5,157 bases of DNA from Coriobacteriales bacterium (GCA_031268525.1 JAIRXA010000117.1:1-5157), one strand, 5' to 3'. Numbered from the stretch's first letter, positions 1-5,157 are shown. The notes: a model not told the origin generated them from the letters alone. Numbers and translations are program-made.

Positions 1-1178
1 CCGCAGGTATCGCAGGAGGACCAGGCGCCAGCTTCCAATTGAGCGACGGAGCCATTCCCGGCGCCACCCGCCGCTTGATACGCGGGGCAGGCTAGGGTTC
101 CATGGAGGACGCCATCGGCGCTGACCGGATAGACCGCCTCGGTATAAAGCCTCGTCTGACGTATCTCGTCTGTGTTGTGTGCAAGCAGAGGGAAGTAGCC
201 GTGATAGCTTCCGTCCGCATTCGTAGAGGAATAGCCACTGGCCAGCTCCTCGATCGCGTAGGCATAGTACCGGCTTCGAATAAGGGAACGCATCTGCTCG
301 TCAAGCGTCTGGTTGGCGGGTTGCTCCAACGCGGCACGTTGGCGATAGTAGGATCGAGCACGCTGGAGAGCATAGTCGAACTCCCAGGTCTCAACCGAGC
401 CGAACCAAGGATTGCGTGCACCGCTGAGCCCTGCAAGGTTCTGTGCCCGCTCATACATACAGTAGTTGGGATTCGCGCCGCAATCTGCCTGATAGCCCAC
501 AAGCTTTGCCGCGTCCATCTCCTTACGGGCCTCTTCGGCGGCATCGGTCATCTCCGCCGTCTCACCATTGCGTTCGCCGATTTCGTCTGCCAGAGTCTCC
601 GCCGCATCATCATCGGGGACGCTGGCCGCTTCGCCTTCCCAGGGAACGAGAATGGCAATCCCGTGGTAATCCGCCGACCCTGTTCGCGTAAAGCCGTTGG
701 CTTCGATGGTCGCTATCGCGTTGACTGCCGCGAGATAGGGCAAGGCCTGTTGTAGTGTGTTCAGGGTTTCGCTTGCCTGACGAGCACAATCATCGCGCAG
801 CTTGAAAATCTTCTTGCCAAAGTCCATGAGTTTGATGCCGATCTCCTGACAATACGGTATGCAGCTCACCACGATGGCAATACCGTAGACGAACAGTCCG
901 AAAATGCTGAGCGAGAGCACAACGGCATCGGCAATCTGGGCGACAAGGTAGTATTCCGCGACGACATTCTCGCCCGCCAACGCACCGGCGTCGGCAGCGA
1001 ACTGGATATCTCCTGCCGTCGAGTTCGCCCAGTACACCTGCGAGGTCGTGAAAAGCAAGGCCAGAGTCAGCGCCAGCGCAACAACGACGCCCACACTGGT
1101 GAATCCACCATCATCTTCGACACACCAGAAAGCCTTGGGTCGCCTTGAGCGAACAGATTCCTCTGATCCTTTCGTCAT
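1..1178 (-). CDS. TadG-like pilus-associated membrane protein (3' end beyond the window)
   Basis: The ATG at 1178 overlaps the tadE stop as TGATG, and the frame stays open for 392 codons to the left edge, so the C-terminus is missing. The N-terminus matches a TadG-like start: DDGGFTSVGVVVALALALTLALLF (membrane helix, about residues 24-44) then VYWANSTAGDIQFAADAGALAGENVV, the pattern in which a helix is followed by AADAxALAGA. A second hydrophobic stretch lies at about 81-109. The rest looks extracytoplasmic and helical, rich in Ala, Glu and Tyr, with scattered cysteines (107, 111, 130, 233, 240). Near the edge, ACPAY is followed some 25 residues later by CDTC, a possible disulfide or metal site. 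No von Willebrand A motif is visible in the part present. It probably anchors or caps the pilus at the envelope. Family-level call only. Confidence 0.8.
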   Translation of the reverse strand, partial: MTKGSEESVRSRRPKAFWCVEDDGGFTSVGVVVALALTLALLFTTSQVYWANSTAGDIQFAADAGALAGENVVAEYYLVAQIADAVVLSLSIFGLFVYGIAIVVSCIPYCQEIGIKLMDFGKKIFKLRDDCARQASETLNTLQQALPYLAAVNAIATIEANGFTRTGSADYHGIAILVPWEGEAASVPDDDAAETLADEIGERNGETAEMTDAAEEARKEMDAAKLVGYQADCGANPNYCMYERAQNLAGLSGARNPWFGSVETWEFDYALQRARSYYRQRAALEQPANQTLDEQMRSLIRSRYYAYAIEELASGYSSTNADGSYHGYFPLLAHNTDEIRQTRLYTEAVYPVSADGVLHGTLACPAYQAAGGAGNGSVAQLEAGAWSSCDTC

Positions 1179-1732
1179 CAATCCCATTGGAGTATCCAAT
1201 CCTCTGCGTCACCTGTCGACGGGTGAACCCAAGCCGGTTGACGGGGCGAGTGCACCTCGACGGTCTGAGTGAGATATCCCTGGTCATCCGTCTGTCCGAG
1301 CAGCTCGGCACCCCAGCCCAAAAGCGGCAGAGGCCGCACCCGATTGACGATACGAATGGAGACTTCACTGCCTTGTTCCGATCCCTCAAAGGTGATGTCC
1401 CAATCACGCGCATCAGCTCCAACGTGGAAGATGTCAACGGAAGGGATCGCAGCCAGACGACGCATGATATACCCTTCATATTTGGCGGAGCCATAATCAC
1501 CAAGATCGACACGGGTCGCCAACAATCGGCAGCTTTCTGCAGCTGCATTCTCCATGACCACACGGTTGTAGAGCAGTATCGCCGGCTGGCAGAGCAACAG
1601 GATGAGCAGCAGAGTCAGCGGCAGAAGCAAAGCTGCCTCCACGGTCGCCTGTCCACGCACAGAGCGCCTCAAGGGACTGACGCCCTGCCAGATCTTTGCG
1701 GCAGATTCGTTTGTCTCAATACAAGAGCACAT
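1178..1732 (-). CDS. tadE: TadE-like pseudopilin
   Basis: 184 residues. After a 27-residue leader comes a prepilin-type site SVRG/QATVEA (Glu at +5) and a hydrophobic helix (about residues 33-55: ALLLPLTLLLILLLCQPAILLY). This is followed by NRVVMENAAAESCRLLAT, the usual continuation of TadE-family helices. The remaining 115 residues form an extracytoplasmic domain (ends W-I-L-Q-W-D). TadE proteins are minor pseudopilins needed for Flp pilus assembly. The chosen ATG has a good ribosome-binding site and gives a 17-bp overlap with the previous gene. The stop overlaps the next start as TGATG. The leader has two cysteines close to its start (MCSC), unusual but possibly without meaning. Confidence 0.88.
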   Translation of the reverse strand: MCSCIETNESAAKIWQGVSPLRRSVRGQATVEAALLLPLTLLLILLLCQPAILLYNRVVMENAAAESCRLLATRVDLGDYGSAKYEGYIMRRLAAIPSVDIFHVGADARDWDITFEGSEQGSEVSIRIVNRVRPLPLLGWGAELLGQTDDQGYLTQTVEVHSPRQPAWVHPSTGDAEDWILQWD

Positions 1733-1922
1733 CACCGATCGTCTCCCAAGCATTCCCGCCAACCGCGTGCGAGGCCTTCTCGATTGCGCGGTCGACAAAT
1801 ACACCATCTTTCAGGCGCTCGGCAAGCAGCCCAAGCACCACAATCACCACCATGAGAGCAAGCCCGACGATCAGGTACTCTACCGTCGCCTGCCCCTCGC
1901 TCCCCAGTCGCCTGCACCGCAT
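1716..1922 (-). CDS. Small Flp/TadE-like prepilin
   Basis: 68 residues (69 if the preceding ATG at 1925 is used). A short basic leader (MRCRRLGSEG) is followed by a class III cleavage site G/QATVEY with Glu at +5, then a hydrophobic helix (about residues 16-34) and a soluble tail of about 34 residues that ends GDVLLY. The organisation is that of a minor pilin or pseudopilin of the Tad system. It would be processed by the prepilin peptidase, which is not encoded here. It differs from the Flp protein at 2659-2982 in having a normal short leader and a longer mature tail, so it is more likely a minor subunit than the bulk pilin; this is inference. Its stop overlaps the next gene's start by 17 bp. 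Confidence 0.85.
   Translation of the reverse strand: MRCRRLGSEGQATVEYLIVGLALMVVIVVLGLLAERLKDGVFVDRAIEKASHAVGGNAWETIGDVLLY
1742..1747 (-). promoter_or_regulatory. Ribosome binding site for the TadE-like gene
   Basis: GGGAGA lies nine bases before the ATG at 1732, inside the end of the small prepilin gene. It picks this ATG over the upstream in-frame starts at 1753 and 1807, which would force longer overlaps with the prepilin gene. Confidence 0.6.
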
Positions 1923-1925
1923 CAT

Positions 1926-1935
1926 TCACCTCTTT
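1926..1935 (-). promoter_or_regulatory. Strong ribosome binding site for the small prepilin gene
   Basis: AAAGAGGTGA is a near-complete Shine-Dalgarno sequence. It touches the ATG at 1925 and leaves a more natural six bases between GAGG and the following ATG at 1922, so 1922 is preferred. It overlaps the last codons and stop of the candidate small ORF, an arrangement that suits coupling. Confidence 0.65.
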
Positions 1936-1997
1936 GTACGCATCGCACTTATCCGCCTCTTTGTACGCACCGCGCTTATCCGCCTCTCCCCTATCAT
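1926..1997 (-). CDS. Candidate 23-residue basic small ORF made of a 9-residue repeat
   Basis: ATG at 1997 overlaps the upstream stop as ATGA. The frame runs 23 codons and ends in TGA at 1928-1926, directly abutting the ATG at 1925 of the next gene. It therefore fills exactly the only 68-nt gap in an otherwise tightly packed operon. The peptide holds two 9-residue units, RRISAVRTK and RRISAMRTK, and is very rich in Arg and Lys with no acidic residue except Glu4. There is no strong ribosome-binding site, so expression would depend on coupling to the upstream gene. Internal GTG (1970) and ATG (1943) codons could also start translation. It might instead be an untranslated spacer with a duplicated ribosome-binding site that brings ribosomes to the next gene. 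Confidence 0.35.
   Translation of the reverse strand: MIGERRISAVRTKRRISAMRTKR
1931..1984. repeat. 27-bp direct tandem repeat, two copies
   Basis: Bases 1931-1957 and 1958-1984 match at 25 of 27 positions and are directly adjacent. The repeat lies between the acidic-linker gene and the small pilin gene. Each copy reads, on the minus strand, an AAAGAGG core that resembles a ribosome-binding site. The last AAAGAGG, just outside the array, serves the next gene. The length is nine codons, so copy number change would not shift a frame. Confidence 0.9.
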
Positions 1998-2662
1998 CCC
2001 AGCGGCTTGAAGCGTACAACGCTGACTCGCAGACGATTGTCCTCGTCTCGAACTCGCCCCAAAGCCTCGGGCACAAGAGTGATGACCAGCGAACTCCCAT
2101 CCTCACAGGCGACCGTACAACCCCAGGCCGCGCCACTCAGATCGAGGTAACCTGCCGAGACGAGCTCGGTGCCAGCATCTCGCAATCCATACAGAAACTC
2201 ACGAGCAACATCCTCACAGGGAGCCTCGCTATAGGCGGACCAACTTTCCGCCGCATTACTCTCGTGATAGACCACAGGTGTCGCAGGAGTCGGGAAGGCC
2301 ACGGGGCACCGTGAACCGCCTACTGCACTTCCGGGATTCAGAACGCCAGCCTCCTCCCCCGTCCCGCCACTCCCGTCTTCAGCCTCGCCTTCATCTTCGC
2401 TCTCGGCCATGCCCTCGTCTTCGCTCGAACCCCCATCTCCAGCTACACTCTTTACGATATCATCCATATACTCGCTTATAGCTTCACTCGTGTTTTCACC
2501 GCCTTCTGCACCTTCATCGCCTACTGTCGGCACGAAACTCTTGTCCCCGAGGAAGAAAAACAATGCCCAGATCAATACGCCAGCAAGAGCCAGCAGTGCG
2601 CACGAAACGAGCAGGGGCCTGTGGCGGATGCGCGGAGCCTTTGTGTCCGCTGACTGTTTCAC
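1994..2662 (-). CDS. Membrane-anchored extracytoplasmic protein with acidic linker, Tad-locus hypothetical
   Basis: 222 residues from a GTG that overlaps the pilin stop as GTGA. A basic N-terminus precedes one membrane helix (about residues 16-38). After it comes an acidic, Gly/Ser/Glu-rich low-complexity linker (about 45-108), and then a compact C-terminal domain (about 115-222) with four cysteines (119, 149, 182, 186) and the segment AGYLDLSGAAWGC. The layout suggests a domain held away from the membrane on a flexible stalk, facing outward, with disulfides possible. I do not recognise a named domain. Proteins with a similar C-terminal pattern occur at this place in Coriobacteriia Tad loci as far as I recall. 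It may be a minor pilus component or assembly factor; the function is unknown. Its stop overlaps a candidate small ORF as ATGA. Confidence 0.8.
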   Translation of the reverse strand: MKQSADTKAPRIRHRPLLVSCALLALAGVLIWALFFFLGDKSFVPTVGDEGAEGGENTSEAISEYMDDIVKSVAGDGGSSEDEGMAESEDEGEAEDGSGGTGEEAGVLNPGSAVGGSRCPVAFPTPATPVVYHESNAAESWSAYSEAPCEDVAREFLYGLRDAGTELVSAGYLDLSGAAWGCTVACEDGSSLVITLVPEALGRVRDEDNRLRVSVVRFKPLG

Positions 2663-2982
2663 AGGCCGTTGATCCCTTCGGAGATGCTGGTCCAGAGCTC
2701 CTGCAGCTTGCCTCTGAAGGCAATGACCGCGATGATCGCGATCACAACCAGAACGCCGACCAGAATTGCGTATTCTGTCGTCCCCTGACCGCGCGCGTCA
2801 CGCAGACAACGGTCGCCCCGCATCACCATTGTGCTCAGGGCTGCCTGACAATGTTCGCAGAACTCGACATACCTTTCGGTCGCCCGATATACCACCCGAG
2901 ACAGGCCGCTGGCCGCCTTTCGAAGCACACCTCTTACCATGAAACTTTCCATCACACGCAGACGTGCCCACATCTCGATCAC
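2659..2982 (-). CDS. flp: Flp-type (type IVb) prepilin, probable major pilin, with long leader
   Basis: The C-terminal 42 residues are a Flp pilin. A type III signal peptide site is seen at ARG/QGTTEY (cleavage after Gly65, Glu at +5, Tyr at +6), followed by a hydrophobic helix (AILVGVLVVIAIIAVIAF) and a short polar tail. Mature pilin would be about 42 residues. The GTG at 2982 overlaps the tadC stop as GTGA, which favours the full 107-residue form. In that form the leader is a basic stretch of about 65 residues with a CEHC pair near residue 42, far longer than the usual 10-25. Shorter starts are possible at Met15 (ATG 2940, preceded by GGAAAG) or at Met52/Met54 (2829 and 2823), but the last two have poor ribosome-binding sites. 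Pilin identity is firm; the start is not. Confidence 0.85.
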   Translation of the reverse strand: MIEMWARLRVMESFMVRGVLRKAASGLSRVVYRATERYVEFCEHCQAALSTMVMRGDRCLRDARGQGTTEYAILVGVLVVIAIIAVIAFRGKLQELWTSISEGINGL

Positions 2983-3746
2983 CCTAACTTTCCCATCAGA
3001 TCCAATATGATCGGCCCCATTACCAGAAGAAGCATCGCCGGTAGAATAAGTGCCCCTGTTGGCAGCAACATCTTCACCGGCGCTTTGGCCACCATGGCCT
3101 CCCGCTTTGCGCGATAGTCCTTGCGTGCTTCCTGAGCAAGATCAGCAAATACCCCAGCCATCGGTGCTCCGTAGCGCAGACTGCGCAATGCCGTTGACAC
3201 AAAACGCCCGAAGAAGGGGGTGTCTACACGCTCGGCCAGTTCCCTCATCCCCGACTCGCGGGAGACGAGACCACGCTGCCAGATATCCAGAGGGTCCTTG
3301 CAGAGACGTGCGAGCGCAGTGTCAAAACGACAGGCATAGAGCTCGAAAGCCTGATCAAAGCCCATTCCCGCCCGCATCCCTAAGGCAATCACCTCAAGCA
3401 ATGCTGGCAGGTCCCGCTCATAACTTGCCTGCCGCAACGCCTGCCTCCGTCGAGCCCTCAGACGAGTATCAAACCATGCGCGCATCCGAATGAACACGCC
3501 TTGCTCCAAGGCCACTCTGCCTGCAGGGACAGTACTGCCGGGAGAGGCGCTATTCGCAAACGCAGAGACAGCGCTGCCAACAGGGACACGATCACCAGCT
3601 ACATCACCATCTGTCCCTCCGATAAGTCGTGCTCGCAGTCGGCCATGTCCCCGCATTTGCTCACGGCGTTGCAGTACCTCCCAGCTCAGCAAGAACGTCG
3701 TCATAAAACCGCAGGCAACAGCCAGAAACACCAACACCAATAACAC
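2979..3746 (-). CDS. tadC: TadC-like inner-membrane platform protein (T2SSF domain)
   Basis: Predicted 255-residue partner of TadB in the Flp pilus export platform. There is an N-terminal membrane segment (residues 1-22), then a Gly/Ser/Arg-rich cytoplasmic stretch (about 30-105), then a type II secretion F domain at about 110-215. The family pattern is clear: RDLPALLEVIALGMRAGMGFDQAF, RESGMRELAERVDTPFFGRFVSTALRSLRYGAPMAGVFADLAQEAR. Two closing membrane segments lie at about 226-251, with the conserved KAPVKMLLPTGALILPAM run. The start is GTG with a good ribosome-binding site. The stop overlaps the next start as GTGA. At 255 residues it is somewhat shorter than many TadC proteins (about 280-320), with the shortening in the N-terminal half. 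Confidence 0.92.
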   Translation of the reverse strand: MLLVLVFLAVACGFMTTFLLSWEVLQRREQMRGHGRLRARLIGGTDGDVAGDRVPVGSAVSAFANSASPGSTVPAGRVALEQGVFIRMRAWFDTRLRARRRQALRQASYERDLPALLEVIALGMRAGMGFDQAFELYACRFDTALARLCKDPLDIWQRGLVSRESGMRELAERVDTPFFGRFVSTALRSLRYGAPMAGVFADLAQEARKDYRAKREAMVAKAPVKMLLPTGALILPAMLLLVMGPIILDLMGKLG

Positions 3747-3753
3747 AGGGAAA

Positions 3754-3760
3754 CTTCCTT
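3754..3760 (-). promoter_or_regulatory. Ribosome binding site for the TadC-like gene
   Basis: AAGGAAG lies seven bases before the GTG at 3746 and within the 35-bp spacer after tadB. It supports GTG as the true start. Confidence 0.65.
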
Positions 3761-3781
3761 TCTGCTCTCAAAGGACAAGGA

Positions 3782-4771
3782 TCAATCCAGGTCGATATTC
3801 AGTATCCGACGAATGGCAAACACTCCGAGAGCCTCCATGCCCAAGGCGATTGTGAGCAGCATGAAGCCAGCGGAACTGGAAAAGAAGGTCTGGAGATAGC
3901 CCTCCATGACCACCGAAAGGAGACCGACAAGAATCAGTGGCATGACGGAAACGATTCGTGCCGAGAGCCGTGCCTGAGCAGTTTGGACCGCAAGCTGTCG
4001 ATGCAGATCACCCGAGGCTACGACTGCGGCGGCAGCGTTTTCAAGCAGCTCCTTGAGACTCCCACCGGTGCGATGTTGTACCTCCAGAGCAACGAGAGCA
4101 AAGCGCAGGTCGCGAGCACTCGTGCGTTTCTCCAAAGCATCAAGCGCCTCGGTAATGCTCCGTCCCGCCGCTACATCGCAGACCGCCTGCCCCAGCTCCG
4201 CGCCCAGGGGATCGGGGGTCTCCGCCGCGGTCTGTTCAAGGGCCTGCTGCAGAGAATAACCCGCCGAGAAGCACAGGCCCAGTGAGCGAAGGGCATCAGG
4301 AATCTGTTCGCGAAGACGCTCAGCCCAAGAACGCAACACACGGGTAGCGCGGGTGTGCGTCAGAAAGACCAGCGCTATGGCAAGCGAAAGTCCAAGGACT
4401 GGATTGCCGCTCAGAAGCCAAGCGACTGAGAACACTGTCAGAGACCCAAGGCAATAAAGCTCGCAGACCTGTCGCTCACCCGTTACATAAGCGCATGTCC
4501 GCAGGGCAGAGGCGCTTACCTCAAAGAAGGCGCGCAGGCGGCAATTACCCACCAGCAAGCGGGAGAGCCAACGCAGCAGGCGTACCCCATTGCGCAGGAA
4601 ATCGCTGATCAATACGGGGTGTTTTCCGTCATCACCGAGAAAACGTGCCCGTGCCTGAGCGGAATGAAGGAGATGCTGCGCTGCGCTGACAAGCTGCGGC
4701 AGGACAAGTGCCCCGCAGGCTCCTGTCGCGACAATGGAGACAGCCATCAACAGGCCAGACACTGTCGCCAC
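3782..4771 (-). CDS. tadB: TadB-like inner-membrane platform protein (T2SSF domain)
   Basis: Predicted 329-residue polytopic membrane protein of the Tad/Flp pilus export platform, expected to pair with TadC and to couple the ATPase to pilin extraction. Hydrophobic segments are seen near residues 5-28, 106-121, 123-139, 273-291 and 301-320. A type II secretion F domain spans about 155-285 and carries the family pattern: IPDALRSLGLCFSAGYSL, then DPLGAEL, GRSITEALDAL, RDLRFALVALEVQHRTGGSLKELLEN. This pattern and length (TadB is usually about 300-330 residues) are typical. The GTG start at 4771 is chosen on its ribosome-binding site and overlaps the upstream ATPase gene by 25 bp. The central segment, residues 93-107, holds three cysteines (CAYVTGERQVCELYC), whose role is unknown. 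The next gene starts 35 bp after the stop. Confidence 0.92.
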   Translation of the reverse strand: MATVSGLLMAVSIVATGACGALVLPQLVSAAQHLLHSAQARARFLGDDGKHPVLISDFLRNGVRLLRWLSRLLVGNCRLRAFFEVSASALRTCAYVTGERQVCELYCLGSLTVFSVAWLLSGNPVLGLSLAIALVFLTHTRATRVLRSWAERLREQIPDALRSLGLCFSAGYSLQQALEQTAAETPDPLGAELGQAVCDVAAGRSITEALDALEKRTSARDLRFALVALEVQHRTGGSLKELLENAAAAVVASGDLHRQLAVQTAQARLSARIVSVMPLILVGLLSVVMEGYLQTFFSSSAGFMLLTIALGMEALGVFAIRRILNIDLD

Positions 4772-5157
4772 CTTTTCACCTCACTCGCATCAATTGCGGG
4801 ATGCAGCACGTCAGGCGCAAGCCAGGGCGGTTCTTCTTGCCAGCGATACGCCTCCTGCCGACGATCCCAGATGACCAGAGGCGAAAGTTCAACGCCCCCA
4901 CGGCCAGCAGCCGCAGCGCCAATGTGCTGGCCACCCATGTCGGCAGCCGCAGCGCCAATGTGCTGGCCACCCATGTCGGCGGCCGCAGCGCCAATTTCAC
5001 GCGACGAGCCCTCACCAATTTCACGCGTCGGACCCTCACCAATTCCACGCGACAGGTCGGCTCCACACAATAAGCTCTCATCGGCTCCACACAACAAGCT
5101 CCCATCGATTCCACGCGACGAGCCCTCACCGATCTCACCCGACACACCCGCCCCACG
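4747..5157 (-). CDS. C-terminal end of probable TadA/CpaF-type secretion ATPase (5' truncated by window edge), with tandem-repeat insert
   Basis: This reading frame is open from the right window edge to a TGA at 4749-4747, so only about the last 136 codons are present. It lies immediately upstream of tadB, where the hexameric TadA/CpaF ATPase that powers Flp pilus assembly is normally encoded. The non-repetitive tail (VELSPLVIWD, followed by a Trp-rich stretch and EVKRWRQCLAC) resembles the end of CpaF proteins, where a strand of the type VxLxPLxxWD follows a helix that is often R-x-I-x-E-V. Here the expected helix region is replaced by repeats: 8-residue units such as GEGSSREI and GEGPTREI, then DGSLLCGA-like units, then 12-residue GAAAADMGGQHI units. 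The Walker motifs lie outside the window, so the ATPase call rests on position and tail pattern. It could instead be a separate repeat protein. The GTG at 5145 lacks a convincing ribosome-binding site and is probably internal. Confidence 0.6.
   Translation of the reverse strand, partial: RGAGVSGEIGEGSSRGIDGSLLCGADESLLCGADLSRGIGEGPTREIGEGSSREIGAAAADMGGQHIGAAAADMGGQHIGAAAAGRGGVELSPLVIWDRRQEAYRWQEEPPWLAPDVLHPAIDASEVKRWRQCLAC
4777..4782 (-). promoter_or_regulatory. Ribosome binding site for the TadB-like gene
   Basis: GAGGTG sits five bases before the GTG at 4771. The only nearby alternative, the ATG at 4747 that overlaps the upstream stop as TGATG, has no Shine-Dalgarno-like sequence in front of it. 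This favours the GTG start and a 25-bp overlap with the upstream gene. Confidence 0.7.
4907..4995. repeat. 36-bp tandem repeat, two identical copies plus a partial third
   Basis: Bases 4907-4942 and 4943-4978 are identical over 36 bp, and 4979-4995 matches the first 17 bases with one change. The unit encodes 12 residues (GAAAADMGGQHI) in the minus-strand frame. The perfect identity, next to a diverged 24-bp array, points to a recent duplication. The length is a multiple of three, so the downstream frame is kept. Confidence 0.9.
4992..5157. repeat. Degenerate 24-bp tandem repeat array inside the ATPase tail
   Basis: Units of 24 bp (8 codons) follow each other. 4992-5015 and 5016-5039 differ at three positions. 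5057-5080 and 5081-5104 form a second subtype and differ at two positions. The copy at 5107-5130 matches 4993-5016 at 22 of 24 positions, which suggests that blocks were duplicated as well as single units. One unit, around 5039-5056, is shortened to 18 bp, still a multiple of three. The array reaches close to the right edge of the window and may continue beyond it. In the minus-strand coding frame the units read GEGSSREI, GEGPTREI, DESLLCGA and similar. Confidence 0.85.

Noticed and set aside
92..544. A 150-codon minus-strand open frame.
   Set aside because: It is a different frame of the same strand as the TadG-like gene, whose frame runs unbroken from 1178 to the window edge and carries a clear membrane helix and AADAGALAG motif.
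102..755. A 217-codon plus-strand open frame (and others at 443-691, 1145-1855, 3490-3855, 4708-5073).
   Set aside because: They lie antisense to genes with recognisable pilus features, give Arg/Ser/Pro-rich or low-quality proteins without domains, and are expected by chance in GC-rich coding DNA.
1111..1563. A 150-codon minus-strand frame overlapping the TadE-like gene.
   Set aside because: It is an off-frame shadow of tadE and the start of the TadG-like gene, with no ribosome-binding site or domain.
1931..1984. Possible operator or transcription terminator in the pilin leader.
   Set aside because: The repeats are direct rather than inverted, no stem followed by a T-run is seen, and a terminator here would cut the operon in two.
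4776..5156. The alternative minus-strand frame of the repeat region (RRVKLVRA and PTWVASTLALRL repeats).
   Set aside because: All frames stay open because repeat lengths are multiples of three. Only the frame ending at 4747 has a plausible CpaF-like tail and leads into tadB; the alternative ends in an Arg-rich, featureless sequence.
4907..5157. Possible CRISPR array (36-bp repeats).
   Set aside because: The copies are directly adjacent with no unique spacers, sit inside a coding frame, and no cas gene is present.

Overview
The window reads as one continuous minus-strand operon for a Tad/Flp (type IVc) pilus, running from the right edge to the left edge and truncated at both ends. The gene order in the direction of transcription is: C-terminus of a probable TadA/CpaF-type ATPase, TadB-like and TadC-like inner-membrane platform proteins, a Flp-type prepilin, a membrane-anchored protein with an acidic linker, a candidate 23-residue ORF, a second Flp/TadE-like prepilin, a TadE-like pseudopilin, and a long TadG-like protein cut off at base 1. 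No promoter, terminator, RNA gene or mobile element is visible; nearly every base is coding.

The source is probably a high-GC Gram-positive actinobacterium. The order cpaF-tadB-tadC-flp-(hypothetical)-tadE-tadG and the sequence character of the small pilin, the TadE-like protein and the Cys-containing TadG-like protein resemble Tad loci of the class Coriobacteriia. This is from memory of such loci, not from a search. No secretin or outer-membrane component is seen, which fits a Gram-positive envelope.

Layout: 4747-5157 is the ATPase C-terminus, and its last part is built of in-frame tandem repeats (24-bp and 36-bp units). 3782-4771 is tadB-like and 2979-3746 is tadC-like. 2659-2982 is a Flp prepilin with an unusually long leader. 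1994-2662 is a membrane-anchored protein with an acidic linker. 1926-1997 is a 68-nt gap holding a 27-bp tandem repeat, filled exactly by a small basic ORF. 1716-1922 is a small prepilin-like protein, 1178-1732 is TadE-like, and 1-1178 is TadG-like and partial. Junctions are overlapping or very close (GTGA, ATGA and TGATG types), so translational coupling is likely throughout.

Working together, the ATPase would power pilin extraction through the TadB/TadC platform, the Flp prepilins (cleaved after Gly, Glu at +5) would form the fibre, and the TadE/TadG-like and linker proteins would be minor or anchoring components at the cell surface. The prepilin peptidase and the ATPase core must lie outside the window. 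The two most unusual signals are the repeat-expanded ATPase C-terminus and the repeat-built basic micro-ORF in front of the second pilin.
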